From: Brevibacterium sediminis | GTDB lineage: Bacteria; Actinomycetota; Actinomycetes; Actinomycetales; Brevibacteriaceae | DNA: 64,000 bases | NCBI RefSeq assembly: GCF_013623905.1 | Contig: NZ_JABKDD010000002.1 | Coordinates: 124,001-188,000 of the forward strand | Direction: 5' to 3' | Shown: positions 51,652-60,524 of the stretch, one piece after another | Position numbering within the stretch: position 1 is the first letter of the stretch | How the letters are laid out: each line of letters opens with the position of its first letter | Translations under genes and position numbers: made by a program | The notes under the pieces: model-generated | What the model saw: only the letters and a program-made list of their open reading frames with translations | Database searches by the model: none | Told to the model about the DNA's origin: nothing

Positions 51652-52569
51652 ATGATCGATACCGTTGCACTGCGCACCCTCGTCGCCCTCGATTCGCTCG
51701 GTTCGGTCACGGCGACGGCCGAGTCTCTGGGATATACGCCGGCGGCGGTGAGCCATCAGCTGCAGAAGCTCTCGCGCTATCTCGGTGCACCGGTGACTGA
51801 GCGGACGGGCCGCGGCATTGCGCTGACACCGATGGGCCGGGAGCTCAGCCGACGCGGGGCCGGGCTGCTGGAGGAGCTGGAGAGTCTGGAGACCGCGGCC
51901 CGAGCGCAGTCAGGTGAGCCGCGGGGACGGATCACGGTCGGCGGGTTCTCGACGGGGATCCGCGGACTGCTCGTACCCGCGCTGCCGCGATTGGCCGCCT
52001 CGGCGCCGGAGCTGACGGTGTCGAACTTCGAGGAGGAGCCGGACGAGCTCATCGAGATGGTCACGGCCGGCAGGATCGATGCCTCGCTCGTCTTCGGTTG
52101 GGATTCGTCCTCGCTGCACCTGCCCGCGACGCTGATCTCGGAGACGATCACCGTGGATCGGGCCGATATCGTCATGCATCGGGATCATCATCTGGCCGCC
52201 TGCACCGAGGTGACCCGCAGCGATCTGCTCGGCGAGATGTTCGTATCGGCGCCGCGCAATGCGGTGTGCCATCGATGGCTGACGGCACTGTTCGAGGAGC
52301 TCGGCAGCAAGCCGCAGATCGACTACTGGGCAATCGAGTACGACACGCAGATCGAGTTCGTCCGAGCTGTCGGGGCGTTGGCGCTCGTGCCGCGGTTGGG
52401 CAGGCCGCACCTGCCGGCCGATGTCGTGGCGGTGCCGCTCGATGATCCGAGCATTGCCCGCACGATCTCACTGGTGTGGCGGAAATCGATGTCGGCCTCC
52501 CCCGCGATCGCCTTTCTGCTCGAAGAGATGAAAGCGATCGCCGGGAAGGCCGACTCGATCGATGCATGA
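51652..52569 (+). CDS. LysR-family transcriptional regulator
   Basis: 305 residues. N-terminal HTH (LRTLVALDSLGSVTATAESLGYTPAAVSHQLQKL) and a C-terminal effector-binding domain (GRITVGGFSTGIRGLLVPAL, DASLVFGWD). The ATG at 51652 is leaderless; a TTG one codon upstream is unlikely. Divergent from the EamA transporter, a common regulator-target layout. Confidence 0.92.
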   Translation: MIDTVALRTLVALDSLGSVTATAESLGYTPAAVSHQLQKLSRYLGAPVTERTGRGIALTPMGRELSRRGAGLLEELESLETAARAQSGEPRGRITVGGFSTGIRGLLVPALPRLAASAPELTVSNFEEEPDELIEMVTAGRIDASLVFGWDSSSLHLPATLISETITVDRADIVMHRDHHLAACTEVTRSDLLGEMFVSAPRNAVCHRWLTALFEELGSKPQIDYWAIEYDTQIEFVRAVGALALVPRLGRPHLPADVVAVPLDDPSIARTISLVWRKSMSASPAIAFLLEEMKAIAGKADSIDA

Positions 52570-52652
52570 GTGGGGCCGGGGTTCGGCATCCGAGTGTCGT
52601 CTCGGCGCCCGAGCCCGAACGGATCCCGCCCCGTCTGCGGTGGGGCCGGGGG

Positions 52653-53396
52653 TCAGCGCCCCTGGTTGGCGACCTGGCCGATGGCGGCCGCTGCCGCTTC
52701 GGCATCGAGGTAGGTTCCGCCGGGGGTGACCGGGGTGAAGTCCTCGGTGAGCTCGTAGTGCAGCGGAATGCCGGTGGGGATATTCAGCCCGGTGATATCG
52801 GCATCGGAGATCCCATCGAGGTGCTTGACCAGCGCACGCAGCGAGTTGCCGTGGGCGGCCACGAGCACGGTCTTGCCGACGGTGAGTTCGGGCACGAGGG
52901 TGTCGTACCAGTAGGGCAGCAGGCGATCGATGACGTCGGCGAGGCATTCGGTGCGGGGCAGCGCATCGCCGAGGTTGGCGTAGCGGGATTCACCGGCCTG
53001 AGAGAATTCCGAGCTGTCGGCCAGGGCCGGCGGCGGAGTATCGAAGGAGCGGCGCCAGGTCATGAACTGCTCTTCGCCGAACTCGTCGCGGATCTCCTTC
53101 TTGTTCTTGCCCTGCAGTGCGCCGTAGTGGCGTTCGTTGAGGCGCCAGCTGCGGTGGACGTCGAGCCAGGACAGGTCCGCTGCCTCGAGTGCGATGTTCG
53201 CGGTCAGAATCGCACGCTTGAGCCGCGAGGTGTAGACGACATCGGGGATGAGGTCTTTCTCGCGCAGCAGCTCGCCGGCGCGCTTGCCTTCGGCACGGCC
53301 TTTGTCGGTGAGGGTCACGTCGACCCATCCGGTGAACAGATTCTTCTGGTTCCATTCGCTTTCGCCGTGGCGCAGCAGGATGAGGTTATACGTCAT
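52653..53396 (-). CDS. gpmA: 2,3-bisphosphoglycerate-dependent phosphoglycerate mutase
   Basis: Glycolytic enzyme, 247 residues, normal length. Phospho-His10 in [38 protein letters not shown] and [15 protein letters not shown] with the second catalytic His. Upstream on the minus strand, CAAAAT lies 6 bases before the ATG, with GGAG between, so it may be leaderless or use that weak site. In mycobacteria gpm1 lies between the mshA and senX3 genes, the same neighbourhood as here. Confidence 0.96.
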   Translation of the reverse strand: MTYNLILLRHGESEWNQKNLFTGWVDVTLTDKGRAEGKRAGELLREKDLIPDVVYTSRLKRAILTANIALEAADLSWLDVHRSWRLNERHYGALQGKNKKEIRDEFGEEQFMTWRRSFDTPPPALADSSEFSQAGESRYANLGDALPRTECLADVIDRLLPYWYDTLVPELTVGKTVLVAAHGNSLRALVKHLDGISDADITGLNIPTGIPLHYELTEDFTPVTPGGTYLDAEAAAAAIGQVANQGR

Positions 53397-53551
53397 GGCT
53401 CCATTTTGACACGACCGTTCAGTCTCGGTCGCCGACGACCGTCATCACCGCCGGTCTCCTCCGGAGGTGGCCCGCCAATACCCAGCCGCTCCTCCTCGCC
53501 GATCGGGTCTCAATTTCTGGGCGTGTGTCTCGAATGACAAAATCGTCGGAG

Positions 53552-53557
53552 TAGCCT
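53552..53557 (+). promoter_or_regulatory. -10 box of a leaderless promoter (BASS gene)
   Basis: TAGCCT ends 6 bases before the ATG at 53564; no ribosome site is present. Confidence 0.6.
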
Positions 53558-53563
53558 GGATCC

Positions 53564-54604
53564 ATGTCACAAACGCCAGCACATCAGGCTTCCGGAGGCA
53601 CAGCCGCTCCCGCTGCCGATCGCAGTTCGATCATCGCCGTCACGGCTCTGCCGGTCCTCGTCGTCATTGCGGGAGTGCTCGGGTTCCTGCTGCCCAATGC
53701 CTTCACTCCCCTGGCGCCGTCGATCACCTGGGCGCTCGGCGTGGTCATGTTCTTCATGGGCCTGACCCTGACGCTGCCCGACTTCGCCCGCATCGCGAAG
53801 CGGCCGTGGATTGCGGTGCTCGGAGTCGTCACTCAGTTCGTGGCGATGCCGCTGCTCGGCCTCCTCGTCGTGACCGTGTACTCGCTTCCGACCGAGATCG
53901 CCGTCGGCGTCATCCTCGTCGGCTGCGCGCCCGGCGGCACTGCGTCGAATGTCGTCACCTATCTGGCCAAGGGCGACACAGCGCTGTCGGTGTCGATCAC
54001 GACCCTGTCGACGCTGCTCGCTCCGGTGCTCACCCCGCTGCTGACTCTGTGGCTGGCCGGTTCGTATATGGACGTGCCGTTCTGGTCGATGTTCGTCTCG
54101 ATCTGCCAGACCGTGCTCGTGCCGGTCATCGTCGGCGTCCTCGTCCGCGTGTTCGCGTCGAAGTTCGTCGACAAGATCTCGCCGGTGCTGCCGTGGCTGG
54201 CCTCGATCGCCATCGCCTATATCGTCTCGATCGTCGTGGCCGGATCCGCGGGTTCGATCGCCACTGCCGGTGTGCTCGTTCTGCTGGCCGTCGTCACGCA
54301 CAATCTGCTCGGGCTCGGTGTCGGCTACGGTGTGGCCGCGGCCTGCCGTCTCGACACCCCAACCCGTCGCGCGCTGTCGTTCGAGATCGGACTCCAGAAC
54401 TCCGGTCTGGCATCGACCCTGGCCACCACGTACTTCTCACCGCTGGCAGCACTGCCCGGAGCCGTCTTCAGCGTGTGGCACAACGTCTCCGGCGCCGTGC
54501 TGGCCTCGCTCTTCGCTCGTCGTCCCTATGGCAAGCCGCCGGTCGATGCGGCGGGCCGTGAGCCGGCCACTGCCGGAGCGACCTCCGCTGGGATCGCGGG
54601 CTGA
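53564..54604 (+). CDS. Bile acid:sodium symporter family (BASS) transporter
   Basis: 346 residues, about nine to ten membrane helices. GLTLTLPDFARI, VGCAPGGTASNVVTYLAKGD (sodium site) and FEIGLQNSGLASTLA are family signatures. Bacterial members such as PanS move ketopantoate or other organic anions with sodium; substrate unresolved. A short Ala-rich tail. Leaderless. The stop overlaps the following acetyltransferase ATG by one base. Confidence 0.9.
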   Translation: MSQTPAHQASGGTAAPAADRSSIIAVTALPVLVVIAGVLGFLLPNAFTPLAPSITWALGVVMFFMGLTLTLPDFARIAKRPWIAVLGVVTQFVAMPLLGLLVVTVYSLPTEIAVGVILVGCAPGGTASNVVTYLAKGDTALSVSITTLSTLLAPVLTPLLTLWLAGSYMDVPFWSMFVSICQTVLVPVIVGVLVRVFASKFVDKISPVLPWLASIAIAYIVSIVVAGSAGSIATAGVLVLLAVVTHNLLGLGVGYGVAAACRLDTPTRRALSFEIGLQNSGLASTLATTYFSPLAALPGAVFSVWHNVSGAVLASLFARRPYGKPPVDAAGREPATAGATSAGIAG

Positions 54605-55311
54605 TGACCACCGAGGCAGCCCCGGGCGAGGGCGAATCGGGTCAGGGCGAATCGGGCCGAGGCTTCGACGGGTTCTCCCGTCAGACCCTGGACCTGGCGG
54701 GCCGGACGTTCGTCATCCGCCGCGCGAACGAGGCCGATGTGTCGGCCATTGTTGCGCTCCTGCGTGACGACGTGCTCGGGGCCGCCCGTGAGGCCGAGGT
54801 CGAAGTGGTCGACCGTGCGGGCGCTGTCGCAGCCGGCGCCGCACCTGCCATCCCCGACGCCGAGGATGCAGCCCCCTATGCTCGTGCGTTCGCGCTCATC
54901 GACGCCGATCCCAATCAGCTCCTCGTCGCCATCACCGAAGCAGCAGGACAGGCTGACACGCCAGGCCGGGCCGAGTCAGCCGAACAGGCCGAGTCGGCCG
55001 ATCAGACCCGATCAGCTGGCCAGACTCACGACGGCACGACCGTCGTCGGGACCCTGCAGCTGAGTCTGCTGCCCAGCCTGTCTCGCCGCGGCACGCTCCG
55101 CCTGCAGATCGAGGCGGTGCGAGTCGGCCCCTCGGCTCAGGGGATCGGGCTCGGCACGGCGGTCTTCGAATGGGCTCACGAGTGCGGACGTCGCTTCGGC
55201 GCCGGACTCGTTCAGCTCACCACCGATAAGTCGCGCACCGGTGCTCAGCGTTTCTATGACCGACTCGGCTATGTCGCCAGCCACCAGGGAATGAAGCTGC
55301 CCCTCGACTGA
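54604..55311 (+). CDS. GNAT-family N-acetyltransferase
   Basis: 235 residues. The core starts at about residue 35 (FVIRRANEADVSAIVALLRDD), and acetyl-CoA binding is at VRVGPSAQGIGLGTAVFEWA; the closing strand has FYDRLGYVASHQGMKL, as in many small GNATs. Between residues about 118 and 148 is an insert with repeated AESAEQAESADQ units. TGATG overlap with the transporter suggests a common operon. Substrate unknown. Confidence 0.9.
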   Translation: MTTEAAPGEGESGQGESGRGFDGFSRQTLDLAGRTFVIRRANEADVSAIVALLRDDVLGAAREAEVEVVDRAGAVAAGAAPAIPDAEDAAPYARAFALIDADPNQLLVAITEAAGQADTPGRAESAEQAESADQTRSAGQTHDGTTVVGTLQLSLLPSLSRRGTLRLQIEAVRVGPSAQGIGLGTAVFEWAHECGRRFGAGLVQLTTDKSRTGAQRFYDRLGYVASHQGMKLPLD

Positions 55312-55324
55312 GACCGGCGCGCCC

Positions 55325-55705
55325 TCACATCCACTTCACTCCGTCGACCTCGAATTCGCGGATCCGGTGGGCGATCATCTCGGTCAGCAGCTCGGTCGGA
55401 ATCTCGCCGTCATAGGGCAGTTTGATCGAGCCCTTACCGGTGTCGAAGTCCTGCAGACGGTCGGCGAAGACGTCTTTCGTGCTGGGAGTGGAGACGACGT
55501 TCGCGTGCTTCTTGTACCCGGCGAACACGAACAGGATCGAGCCGAGGGCATAGGCGGGGCTGCCCCATTTGAGGCTCTCCTCGGCTCACGGTGCAGCGGC
55601 ACGACTGAGCTCGCGCAACTGAGCGAGGAAGGCTCGGTGTCGCTCGTCGTCGAATGAGGCAATGTATTCGTCGACGCTCACCGGCTTGGAGGTGGACGCA
55701 CTCAT
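55325..55705 (-). pseudogene. DUF1801 protein gene with an in-frame stop
   Basis: The frame from the ATG at 55705 reads MSASTSKPVSVDEYIASF...LRELSRAAAP, then a TGA (55588-55586, codon 40), then AEESLKWGSPAYALGSILFVFAGYKKHANVV to the normal end. The two halves join exactly as one DUF1801 domain (about 126 codons), so a single base change probably killed it. The start overlaps the stop of the YbjN gene (ATGA). Reinitiation at an ATG near 55528 would give only 67 residues. A sequencing error is the alternative. Confidence 0.8.
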
Positions 55706-56292
55706 GGGCGCGAGCCGTCACTCGCACGATCGGCCGACACCGCCGACACCGCCGGGGGTTCGGAATCGCCGTCGCCGAAGGTGCCGAGGAATTCGTTGTC
55801 ATCCCCGCTGAGCACCTTCTCGAAGGCCGCGAGGTTGCGCGTCGACTCGCCTCGGCCGACCCTCCAGGCCCACTCTTTCTTCATTCCGGTGAGGAACCCG
55901 ATCTGGAGGAGTTCGTTGAATGAGGAGTCCGCCGTGGCGAGCATCGCCCCGAGAAGTCCGTCGAGCTCATCGAGCAGATGCTCTCGGGGCACGCTCGCCC
56001 GCAGATAGACATCGCCGAGGCCGTCGATCGCAAACGCCACCGGCCCGGGTTTGAGGTTCTTCTGCAGCAGCCACCGATTGAATGCGGCCGAGTTCTCGTC
56101 TGGATGACGGATGACGAACGCCTGCAGATGGGCGGTGCGAGCGAAGACGCTGATCGCCACGTTCGTCTTGAGCTTCTTCTCCCCCGGCAGGGTGACGACG
56201 ATCTCGGCATCCTCGATCGAATCGACAGGAACGTCGTTGCTCTCGGCCCAGGAGCGCACTCCGGACAGGATCGCCTCGGTGTCGGTGCTCAT
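55702..56292 (-). CDS. YbjN-domain protein
   Basis: 196 residues with the YbjN fold, similar to type III secretion chaperones: KLKTNVAISVFARTAHLQAFVIRHPDEN, FNRWLLQKNLKPGPVAFAIDGLGDVYLRA and LLGAMLATADSSFNELLQIGF. The tail is disordered. The family lies next to mshA in many actinomycetes (Rv0487 in M. tuberculosis), as here. Function unknown. Confidence 0.88.
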   Translation of the reverse strand: MSTDTEAILSGVRSWAESNDVPVDSIEDAEIVVTLPGEKKLKTNVAISVFARTAHLQAFVIRHPDENSAAFNRWLLQKNLKPGPVAFAIDGLGDVYLRASVPREHLLDELDGLLGAMLATADSSFNELLQIGFLTGMKKEWAWRVGRGESTRNLAAFEKVLSGDDNEFLGTFGDGDSEPPAVSAVSADRASDGSRP

Positions 56293-56342
56293 GCTCTCTC
56301 GCCTTTCGCTCGGCTCTCGTGCTCACCGCCGACTCTAGTCGT

Positions 56343-57779
56343 TCAGCACGCTCCCAGCGCTTCCGAGCGCCGCGCAGATATGCCGGAGATGTCCGGCACA
56401 GCGTCGAGGACGGCTGCGACGGTGTGGCCCCAGTCGAAGCGTTCGGCACGGTCGACGGCATGGCCCGCGAGTTCGGCTCGCAGCTGCGTGTCCTCGAGCA
56501 GGGTCTCGATCGCCGTCGCCCAGTGGTGCGGGTTGTGATCGGCGATGAGCAGTCCCGAATGTCCGTGTTCGACGATCTCCGGGAGTCCTCCCACCGCCGA
56601 GGCGATCGCCGGCAGACCGGAGGCGGCCGCTTCGGCGGCCACGAGTCCGAAGGATTCGCTGCGGGAAGGAACGATGAGCACGTCCGCGGCCCGGTAGTAA
56701 TCGACGAGGACGTGGGAGGGAACGGGCGGGCGGACCTCGACGCTGGGTTCGCTCGCGATCGCCGCGGTCAGCTCCCGCAGATACGCCGAGGACGGTCGGA
56801 CCGCTCCCCCGCCTGCTTCGACGCCTGCCCCCGAGGCGGCTCCGAGGAGGATACCGCGGGTTCGCGAGGCCAGGTGCGGGTTGCGTTCCCGCAGATCGGC
56901 CAGGGCGTCGACGGCGACGTCCGTGCCTTTGATGAACTGCATACGCCCGACGTAGAGGACGATCGCCTCGTCCGAGTCGAATCCCAGACGCTTGCGCGCG
57001 TCCGACTGTGAGTCCGGTGCGTAGAGCGCGTGATCGACACCCGGTCGGGCGACGACGACCGAGTCGGGGTCGGCGTGGAGTTCCGACACGAGGTCGCGAC
57101 GTTCGGCGGGGGTGGCGGCGACGAGCAGGTCGGCCTCGGCGGCGATGCGCTCTTCGGCTTCGAGGCGTTGGGGTCGTTCGTGGCTGGTGTCGGAATCGCG
57201 GTTCTTCACCGCCCCGATCGTGTGCATGCTCACCGCGATCGGAGCCTGCGCCGCACGGTCCTGCCCGACCCCGACAACGGCGTCGGCACCGCTGTCTCCG
57301 GATTCGGTGCCGCTGTCTCCGGACTCGGCGTCGTTGTCGACGGCGTTGTCACGGGCGCGCAGGGCCGCCTCGGCGGAGATCCAATAGTGGCTCCAGATGA
57401 GATCGGCGGAGCGGAAGTCGGGGTGGGCATTGAGCAGGTCGGCGAGTTCGTCGATCGCGTCGGCGAGTTCGTCCTTCGTCGCGGCGCCGACCGGCAGGTG
57501 GTGGAGGGTGATGGATTCGGTGATCTCCAGCCTCGCGCTCCGACCTACGGAGGGGCCCGCGCCTCGTCCCCGGTCAGCGCCGGCTCCGTCGAAAGCGACT
57601 TCTGCACTGCCTCCCGTGCCGTCGAGTCCGCCGGGGTCGGCGGTGAATACGTCGACTTGGTGTCCGGCGGCGGCGAGCGCTCGCACGGATTGGTCGACGT
57701 AGACGTTCATTCCTCCGGCGTCGCCCTGGCCGGGTTGGGCGACGGGCGAGGTGTGGAGGGAGAGGACGGAGATGCGCAC
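56343..57779 (-). CDS. mshA: D-inositol-3-phosphate glycosyltransferase
   Basis: GT4 enzyme for the first mycothiol step: GlcNAc from UDP-GlcNAc onto inositol-3-phosphate. 478 residues. The N-terminal signature VLSLHTSPVAQPGQGDAGGMNVYV is diagnostic; then SHYWISAEAAL, VSMHTIGAVKN, YVGRMQFIKGTDVAV, VPSRSESFGLVAAEAAASGLP and HGHSGLLI. An insert with repeated GDSGTESGDSGAD units (about residues 168-185) separates the N-domain strands, and a second small Gly-rich insert lies near residue 320. The GTG start is leaderless. Confidence 0.96.
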   Translation of the reverse strand: MRISVLSLHTSPVAQPGQGDAGGMNVYVDQSVRALAAAGHQVDVFTADPGGLDGTGGSAEVAFDGAGADRGRGAGPSVGRSARLEITESITLHHLPVGAATKDELADAIDELADLLNAHPDFRSADLIWSHYWISAEAALRARDNAVDNDAESGDSGTESGDSGADAVVGVGQDRAAQAPIAVSMHTIGAVKNRDSDTSHERPQRLEAEERIAAEADLLVAATPAERRDLVSELHADPDSVVVARPGVDHALYAPDSQSDARKRLGFDSDEAIVLYVGRMQFIKGTDVAVDALADLRERNPHLASRTRGILLGAASGAGVEAGGGAVRPSSAYLRELTAAIASEPSVEVRPPVPSHVLVDYYRAADVLIVPSRSESFGLVAAEAAASGLPAIASAVGGLPEIVEHGHSGLLIADHNPHHWATAIETLLEDTQLRAELAGHAVDRAERFDWGHTVAAVLDAVPDISGISARRSEALGAC

Positions 57780-57785
57780 GGAGAC

Positions 57786-57791
57786 AGTCTA
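57786..57791 (-). promoter_or_regulatory. -10 box of a leaderless promoter (mshA)
   Basis: On the minus strand TAGACT is followed by 6 bases and the GTG of mshA at 57779. Confidence 0.65.
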
Positions 57792-57898
57792 GCCAACGAC
57801 CTCGGTCGGGTGACCAGCCGAAGCCAGCGCTGAACCGAATCCAGAACCTCACCGAAGAACGTGACTAACCGAAGCCGGCGCCTAATGGAAGCCGGTGC

Positions 57899-58708
57899 CT
57901 AACCGAAGAACTCGCCGAGGATGCGCCGTACGTCATGACGGCCGCGCCACAGGATCGATCCGGCAGGGAGCACCTCGAGGCGGGAGTTCGGAATCGCACG
58001 GTGGATGCCTTCGGCGACGGGGACCGGATGTGCTGGGTCGTCTTCGTGGGTGAGCACGAGGACATCGCCCGGGAAGGAGCGCAGGTTCCGGGCTGCCTCA
58101 TCGGTGTCCGCGACAGCGATTTCGAGGGCGAGTCCGAGTCCGTCGGACATGTCCGTGTGGACGAGGTTCTCGGCCTTCGCCTTCGTCCAGGCTCGCGCGG
58201 GAAGCATTTGGGCCACCTCGGCGGGTTCGCGGGAGAGCATGAGGTCGACGATGCCGTCGATGTTCTCATCGGCGACGAGGCGGCGCAGTCTCTCCAGGTG
58301 GGAGCCGTTGGCGGCGGCCACCTCGGCGGGGAACCCGGTGAAGGAGGCGGGGAGGACGAGGGCGATCTTGTCGAGGCCGCGGGTCACGGGGTGGGCGATG
58401 CTCAGCAGGTGGAGGAGTCCTCCGGCGGACATCGAGACGCCCAGCGCTCGGCTCGCCGAGGTGGTGCTCACGGCGTCGGCGAGCACCTCGGCGATCTGCG
58501 GGTAGGTCCAGCCGGGGCCGGGTGAGGGGCGACCGCCGTGGCCGGGCAGGTGGAGGAAGTGGCGGGTGCCGGTGATGCCGGTGCCGAAGGGGCGGGTGTC
58601 GCGGATCGCGCCGGCGAATCCGTGGCCGAAGAGGGTGTGCGGCTCGCCGCTTCCGAACGTGGCGATGAAGCCGGATTCGGGGCCCGGCAGGTTGAGGTCG
58701 GTGCTCAT
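57899..58708 (-). CDS. Alpha/beta hydrolase
   Basis: 269 residues. The oxyanion region TLFGHGFAGAIRD, a nucleophile elbow GVSMSAGG (Ser, in place of the commoner GxSxGG), the Asp in LTHEDDPAHPV, and HDVRRIL as the His-containing end. The lid region carries SREPAEVAQMLPARAW. Substrate unknown. It has a leaderless start: TAGACT lies 6 bases before the ATG. Confidence 0.85.
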   Translation of the reverse strand: MSTDLNLPGPESGFIATFGSGEPHTLFGHGFAGAIRDTRPFGTGITGTRHFLHLPGHGGRPSPGPGWTYPQIAEVLADAVSTTSASRALGVSMSAGGLLHLLSIAHPVTRGLDKIALVLPASFTGFPAEVAAANGSHLERLRRLVADENIDGIVDLMLSREPAEVAQMLPARAWTKAKAENLVHTDMSDGLGLALEIAVADTDEAARNLRSFPGDVLVLTHEDDPAHPVPVAEGIHRAIPNSRLEVLPAGSILWRGRHDVRRILGEFFG

Positions 58709-58714
58709 AGGGTG

Positions 58715-58720
58715 AGTCTA
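58715..58720 (-). promoter_or_regulatory. -10 box of a leaderless promoter (alpha/beta hydrolase)
   Basis: On the minus strand TAGACT, 6 bases, then the ATG at 58708. Confidence 0.65.
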
Positions 58721-58781
58721 GTCAGCGTGTGCTGGGCGCTTGCCGATCGGGTCCGCGAATGCAGTTACGGCGTCAAGTCGG

Positions 58782-59093
58782 TCAGCGGTTGCGGTATCGC
58801 GGGTCGACGGCGCGGACCTTCGGGCGCACATCGGTGAGGTAGACGATGCCGGCGACGAGGGCGATGATGTTGAGGAAGATCATGCTCATGCCCATCGGAG
58901 GCAGTGCGATGAGGGCGAGCGCGAGTCCGACGCCGAGGAGGATGACCCAGAACTTCTTGCTCTGTTTGTCCACGGCACGGTAGTTCTCGTCCTTGAAGCG
59001 GAGGCAGTCGATGAACGCCCAGAGCTGGACGACGAATGCGGCCACCGTCAGGGCAAGAAAGACGAGACGCTGAAAGCCCGCGATGTATTCCAT
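58782..59093 (-). CDS. DUF2516-family membrane protein
   Basis: 103 residues with three membrane helices (about 9-28, 46-65, 68-88). QLWAFIDCLRFKDENYRAVDKQSKKFWVILLG is the family signature. Small actinobacterial membrane protein of unknown role. Leaderless start. Confidence 0.88.
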   Translation of the reverse strand: MEYIAGFQRLVFLALTVAAFVVQLWAFIDCLRFKDENYRAVDKQSKKFWVILLGVGLALALIALPPMGMSMIFLNIIALVAGIVYLTDVRPKVRAVDPRYRNR

Positions 59094-59099
59094 GGTCCC

Positions 59100-59105
59100 A
59101 GCCTA
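59100..59105 (-). promoter_or_regulatory. -10 box of a leaderless promoter (DUF2516 gene)
   Basis: On the minus strand TAGGCT, 6 bases, then the ATG at 59093. Confidence 0.65.
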
Positions 59106-59202
59106 GCAATCTCGGGCTTTCGGGGCAGTTCCGGGCGGGAGATCCTCGGCAATTGCCCACCCGCATCCCACGGCTTTCACAGTGGGTGCCTGCCGTCCCT
59201 GC

Positions 59203-59685
59203 TCAGAGGATCCCGGTGGTGCGGATGAGCGCGCACACGCCCATGCCGATGACGACGGCGAGCAGCATCGGCACGCGCAGAATCGAGGCGAGAACGCCGG
59301 CACCGACGCCGATGAGGCGGGCCGGATCGGCGATGTCAGTGCCGTCGAAGACCGCCGTGGTGGCGAAGACGGCGCCGATGAGCACGACCGTGGCCCGGTC
59401 CATCCACATCGTCACACGCTCGGTCGAGTCGGCCGAATCACCGGCCCCCGCCGAGGCGGCTGTGCCCTGCCCCGCGACCCCTGCAGGGGCGGTTGTGCCC
59501 TGTCCGCCCACGCCTGCGGAGGCGTCGGCCCCCACAGAGGAGTCAGGCCCTGCCGAGGCGGTCGCCGGGGTCCGCCGGCGCCCCTTCGTGGCGATGGCCG
59601 CTCCCACCTTCACACCGGCGAAGCGCATGAGATAGGTTCCGAGGCTCAGCCCGGCAAGGGCGATGAGGAAGCTGACGGCGCTCAT
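59203..59685 (-). CDS. azlD: AzlD-family branched-chain amino acid export subunit
   Basis: 160 residues. TM1 FLIALAGLSLGTYLMRFAGVKVG and three later helices from ATVVLIGAVFATTAVF, as in AzlD. A 45-residue insert with GGQGTTAPAGVAGQGTAASAG repeats lies between TM1 and TM2, so the protein is longer than the usual 100-110. The ATG overlaps the azlC stop (ATGA). Confidence 0.88.
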   Translation of the reverse strand: MSAVSFLIALAGLSLGTYLMRFAGVKVGAAIATKGRRRTPATASAGPDSSVGADASAGVGGQGTTAPAGVAGQGTAASAGAGDSADSTERVTMWMDRATVVLIGAVFATTAVFDGTDIADPARLIGVGAGVLASILRVPMLLAVVIGMGVCALIRTTGIL

Positions 59686-60458
59686 CGGCGGCTCGCCTCT
59701 CGGGTTGAGTGCTGCGAGTGGGCGGCATCGTGCGGGTCTGCGCTGTTGTCGCCTGCGCGGCGGCGACGGATGAACCAGCGCACACCCCAGCCGGCGGCGA
59801 CGAAGACGAAGACGGACAGCGAGGTCACTGCTCCCAGCCCGAGCGGCAGCAGCGGGGTCAGGCCCACGGCGATGAGGATGCCGATGACGGTCAGCGAGAG
59901 TGTGACTCGGTTCTTCAGGTCCCCGCGGATGAGGCAGAAGAGGATGATCGGGAAGGCCGCATCGAGTCCGAGCAGGTCCGCGTTGATGACATTGCCCAGC
60001 CACTGCCCGACCATGGCACCGCCGGGCCACATGATGGCGATTGCGGCGCCCATGAGCAGGAACGCATGCCATTTCGCCCGGTCGTTGTGCCCGAGGCGCG
60101 AGATCGCGGTGGATTCGTCGTTGATCCAGTGGGAGGCGATGAGAGCTCGCCAGTCCTGTGGGAAGAAAGGGCCGACTGCGACGCCGAAGGCGAAGTTCCG
60201 GGAATTGACGAGGAGACCCGCCAGCACCGCGAGGATCGGGGCACCGCCGGCGGCGATGACGCCGACGAAGGTGAATTCGGCGGCGCCGCCGAGAGCGAAC
60301 ATCGACAGCAGCAGAGTCTGCCACCAGGCGAATCCGGAGACCGCGGAGATCGCCCCGTACGACAGCGCGACTGCGATGATCGTGACGGTGACGATGGCGA
60401 CCGCACGATAGGTCGAGCCGGGGAGCACCCGATCAGCCGTGCGAAATAATGAACCCAT
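59682..60458 (-). CDS. azlC: AzlC-family branched-chain amino acid export subunit
   Basis: 258 residues; the larger AzlC component with VTIIAVALSYGAISAVSGFAWWQTLLLSMFALGGAAEF and LLVNSRNFAFGVAVGPF. AzlCD exports branched-chain amino acids or their toxic analogues. It is divergent from an XRE-cupin regulator only 66 bases away, which is the usual arrangement and suggests control by that protein. The start is ATG; no clear ribosome site, and a TATAGA lies only 3 bases upstream. Confidence 0.92.
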   Translation of the reverse strand: MGSLFRTADRVLPGSTYRAVAIVTVTIIAVALSYGAISAVSGFAWWQTLLLSMFALGGAAEFTFVGVIAAGGAPILAVLAGLLVNSRNFAFGVAVGPFFPQDWRALIASHWINDESTAISRLGHNDRAKWHAFLLMGAAIAIMWPGGAMVGQWLGNVINADLLGLDAAFPIILFCLIRGDLKNRVTLSLTVIGILIAVGLTPLLPLGLGAVTSLSVFVFVAAGWGVRWFIRRRRAGDNSADPHDAAHSQHSTREASRR

Positions 60459-60512
60459 GTTCTATACAGTGCACCCTCGACCATCGTTCGTCAACCCGAA
60501 CGGCCTAACCGC

Positions 60513-60518
60513 TATAGT
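60513..60518 (+). promoter_or_regulatory. -10 box of a leaderless promoter (XRE-cupin gene)
   Basis: TATAGT ends 6 bases before the ATG at 60525. TGAACCCATG occurs at both divergent starts, so the two genes share a repeated start-site sequence. Confidence 0.7.
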
Positions 60519-60524
60519 GAACCC

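Noticed and set aside
55586..55588. TGA in the DUF1801 gene as a selenocysteine codon
   Set aside because: The family has no Cys or Sec at this position, and no SECIS-like hairpin follows the TGA.
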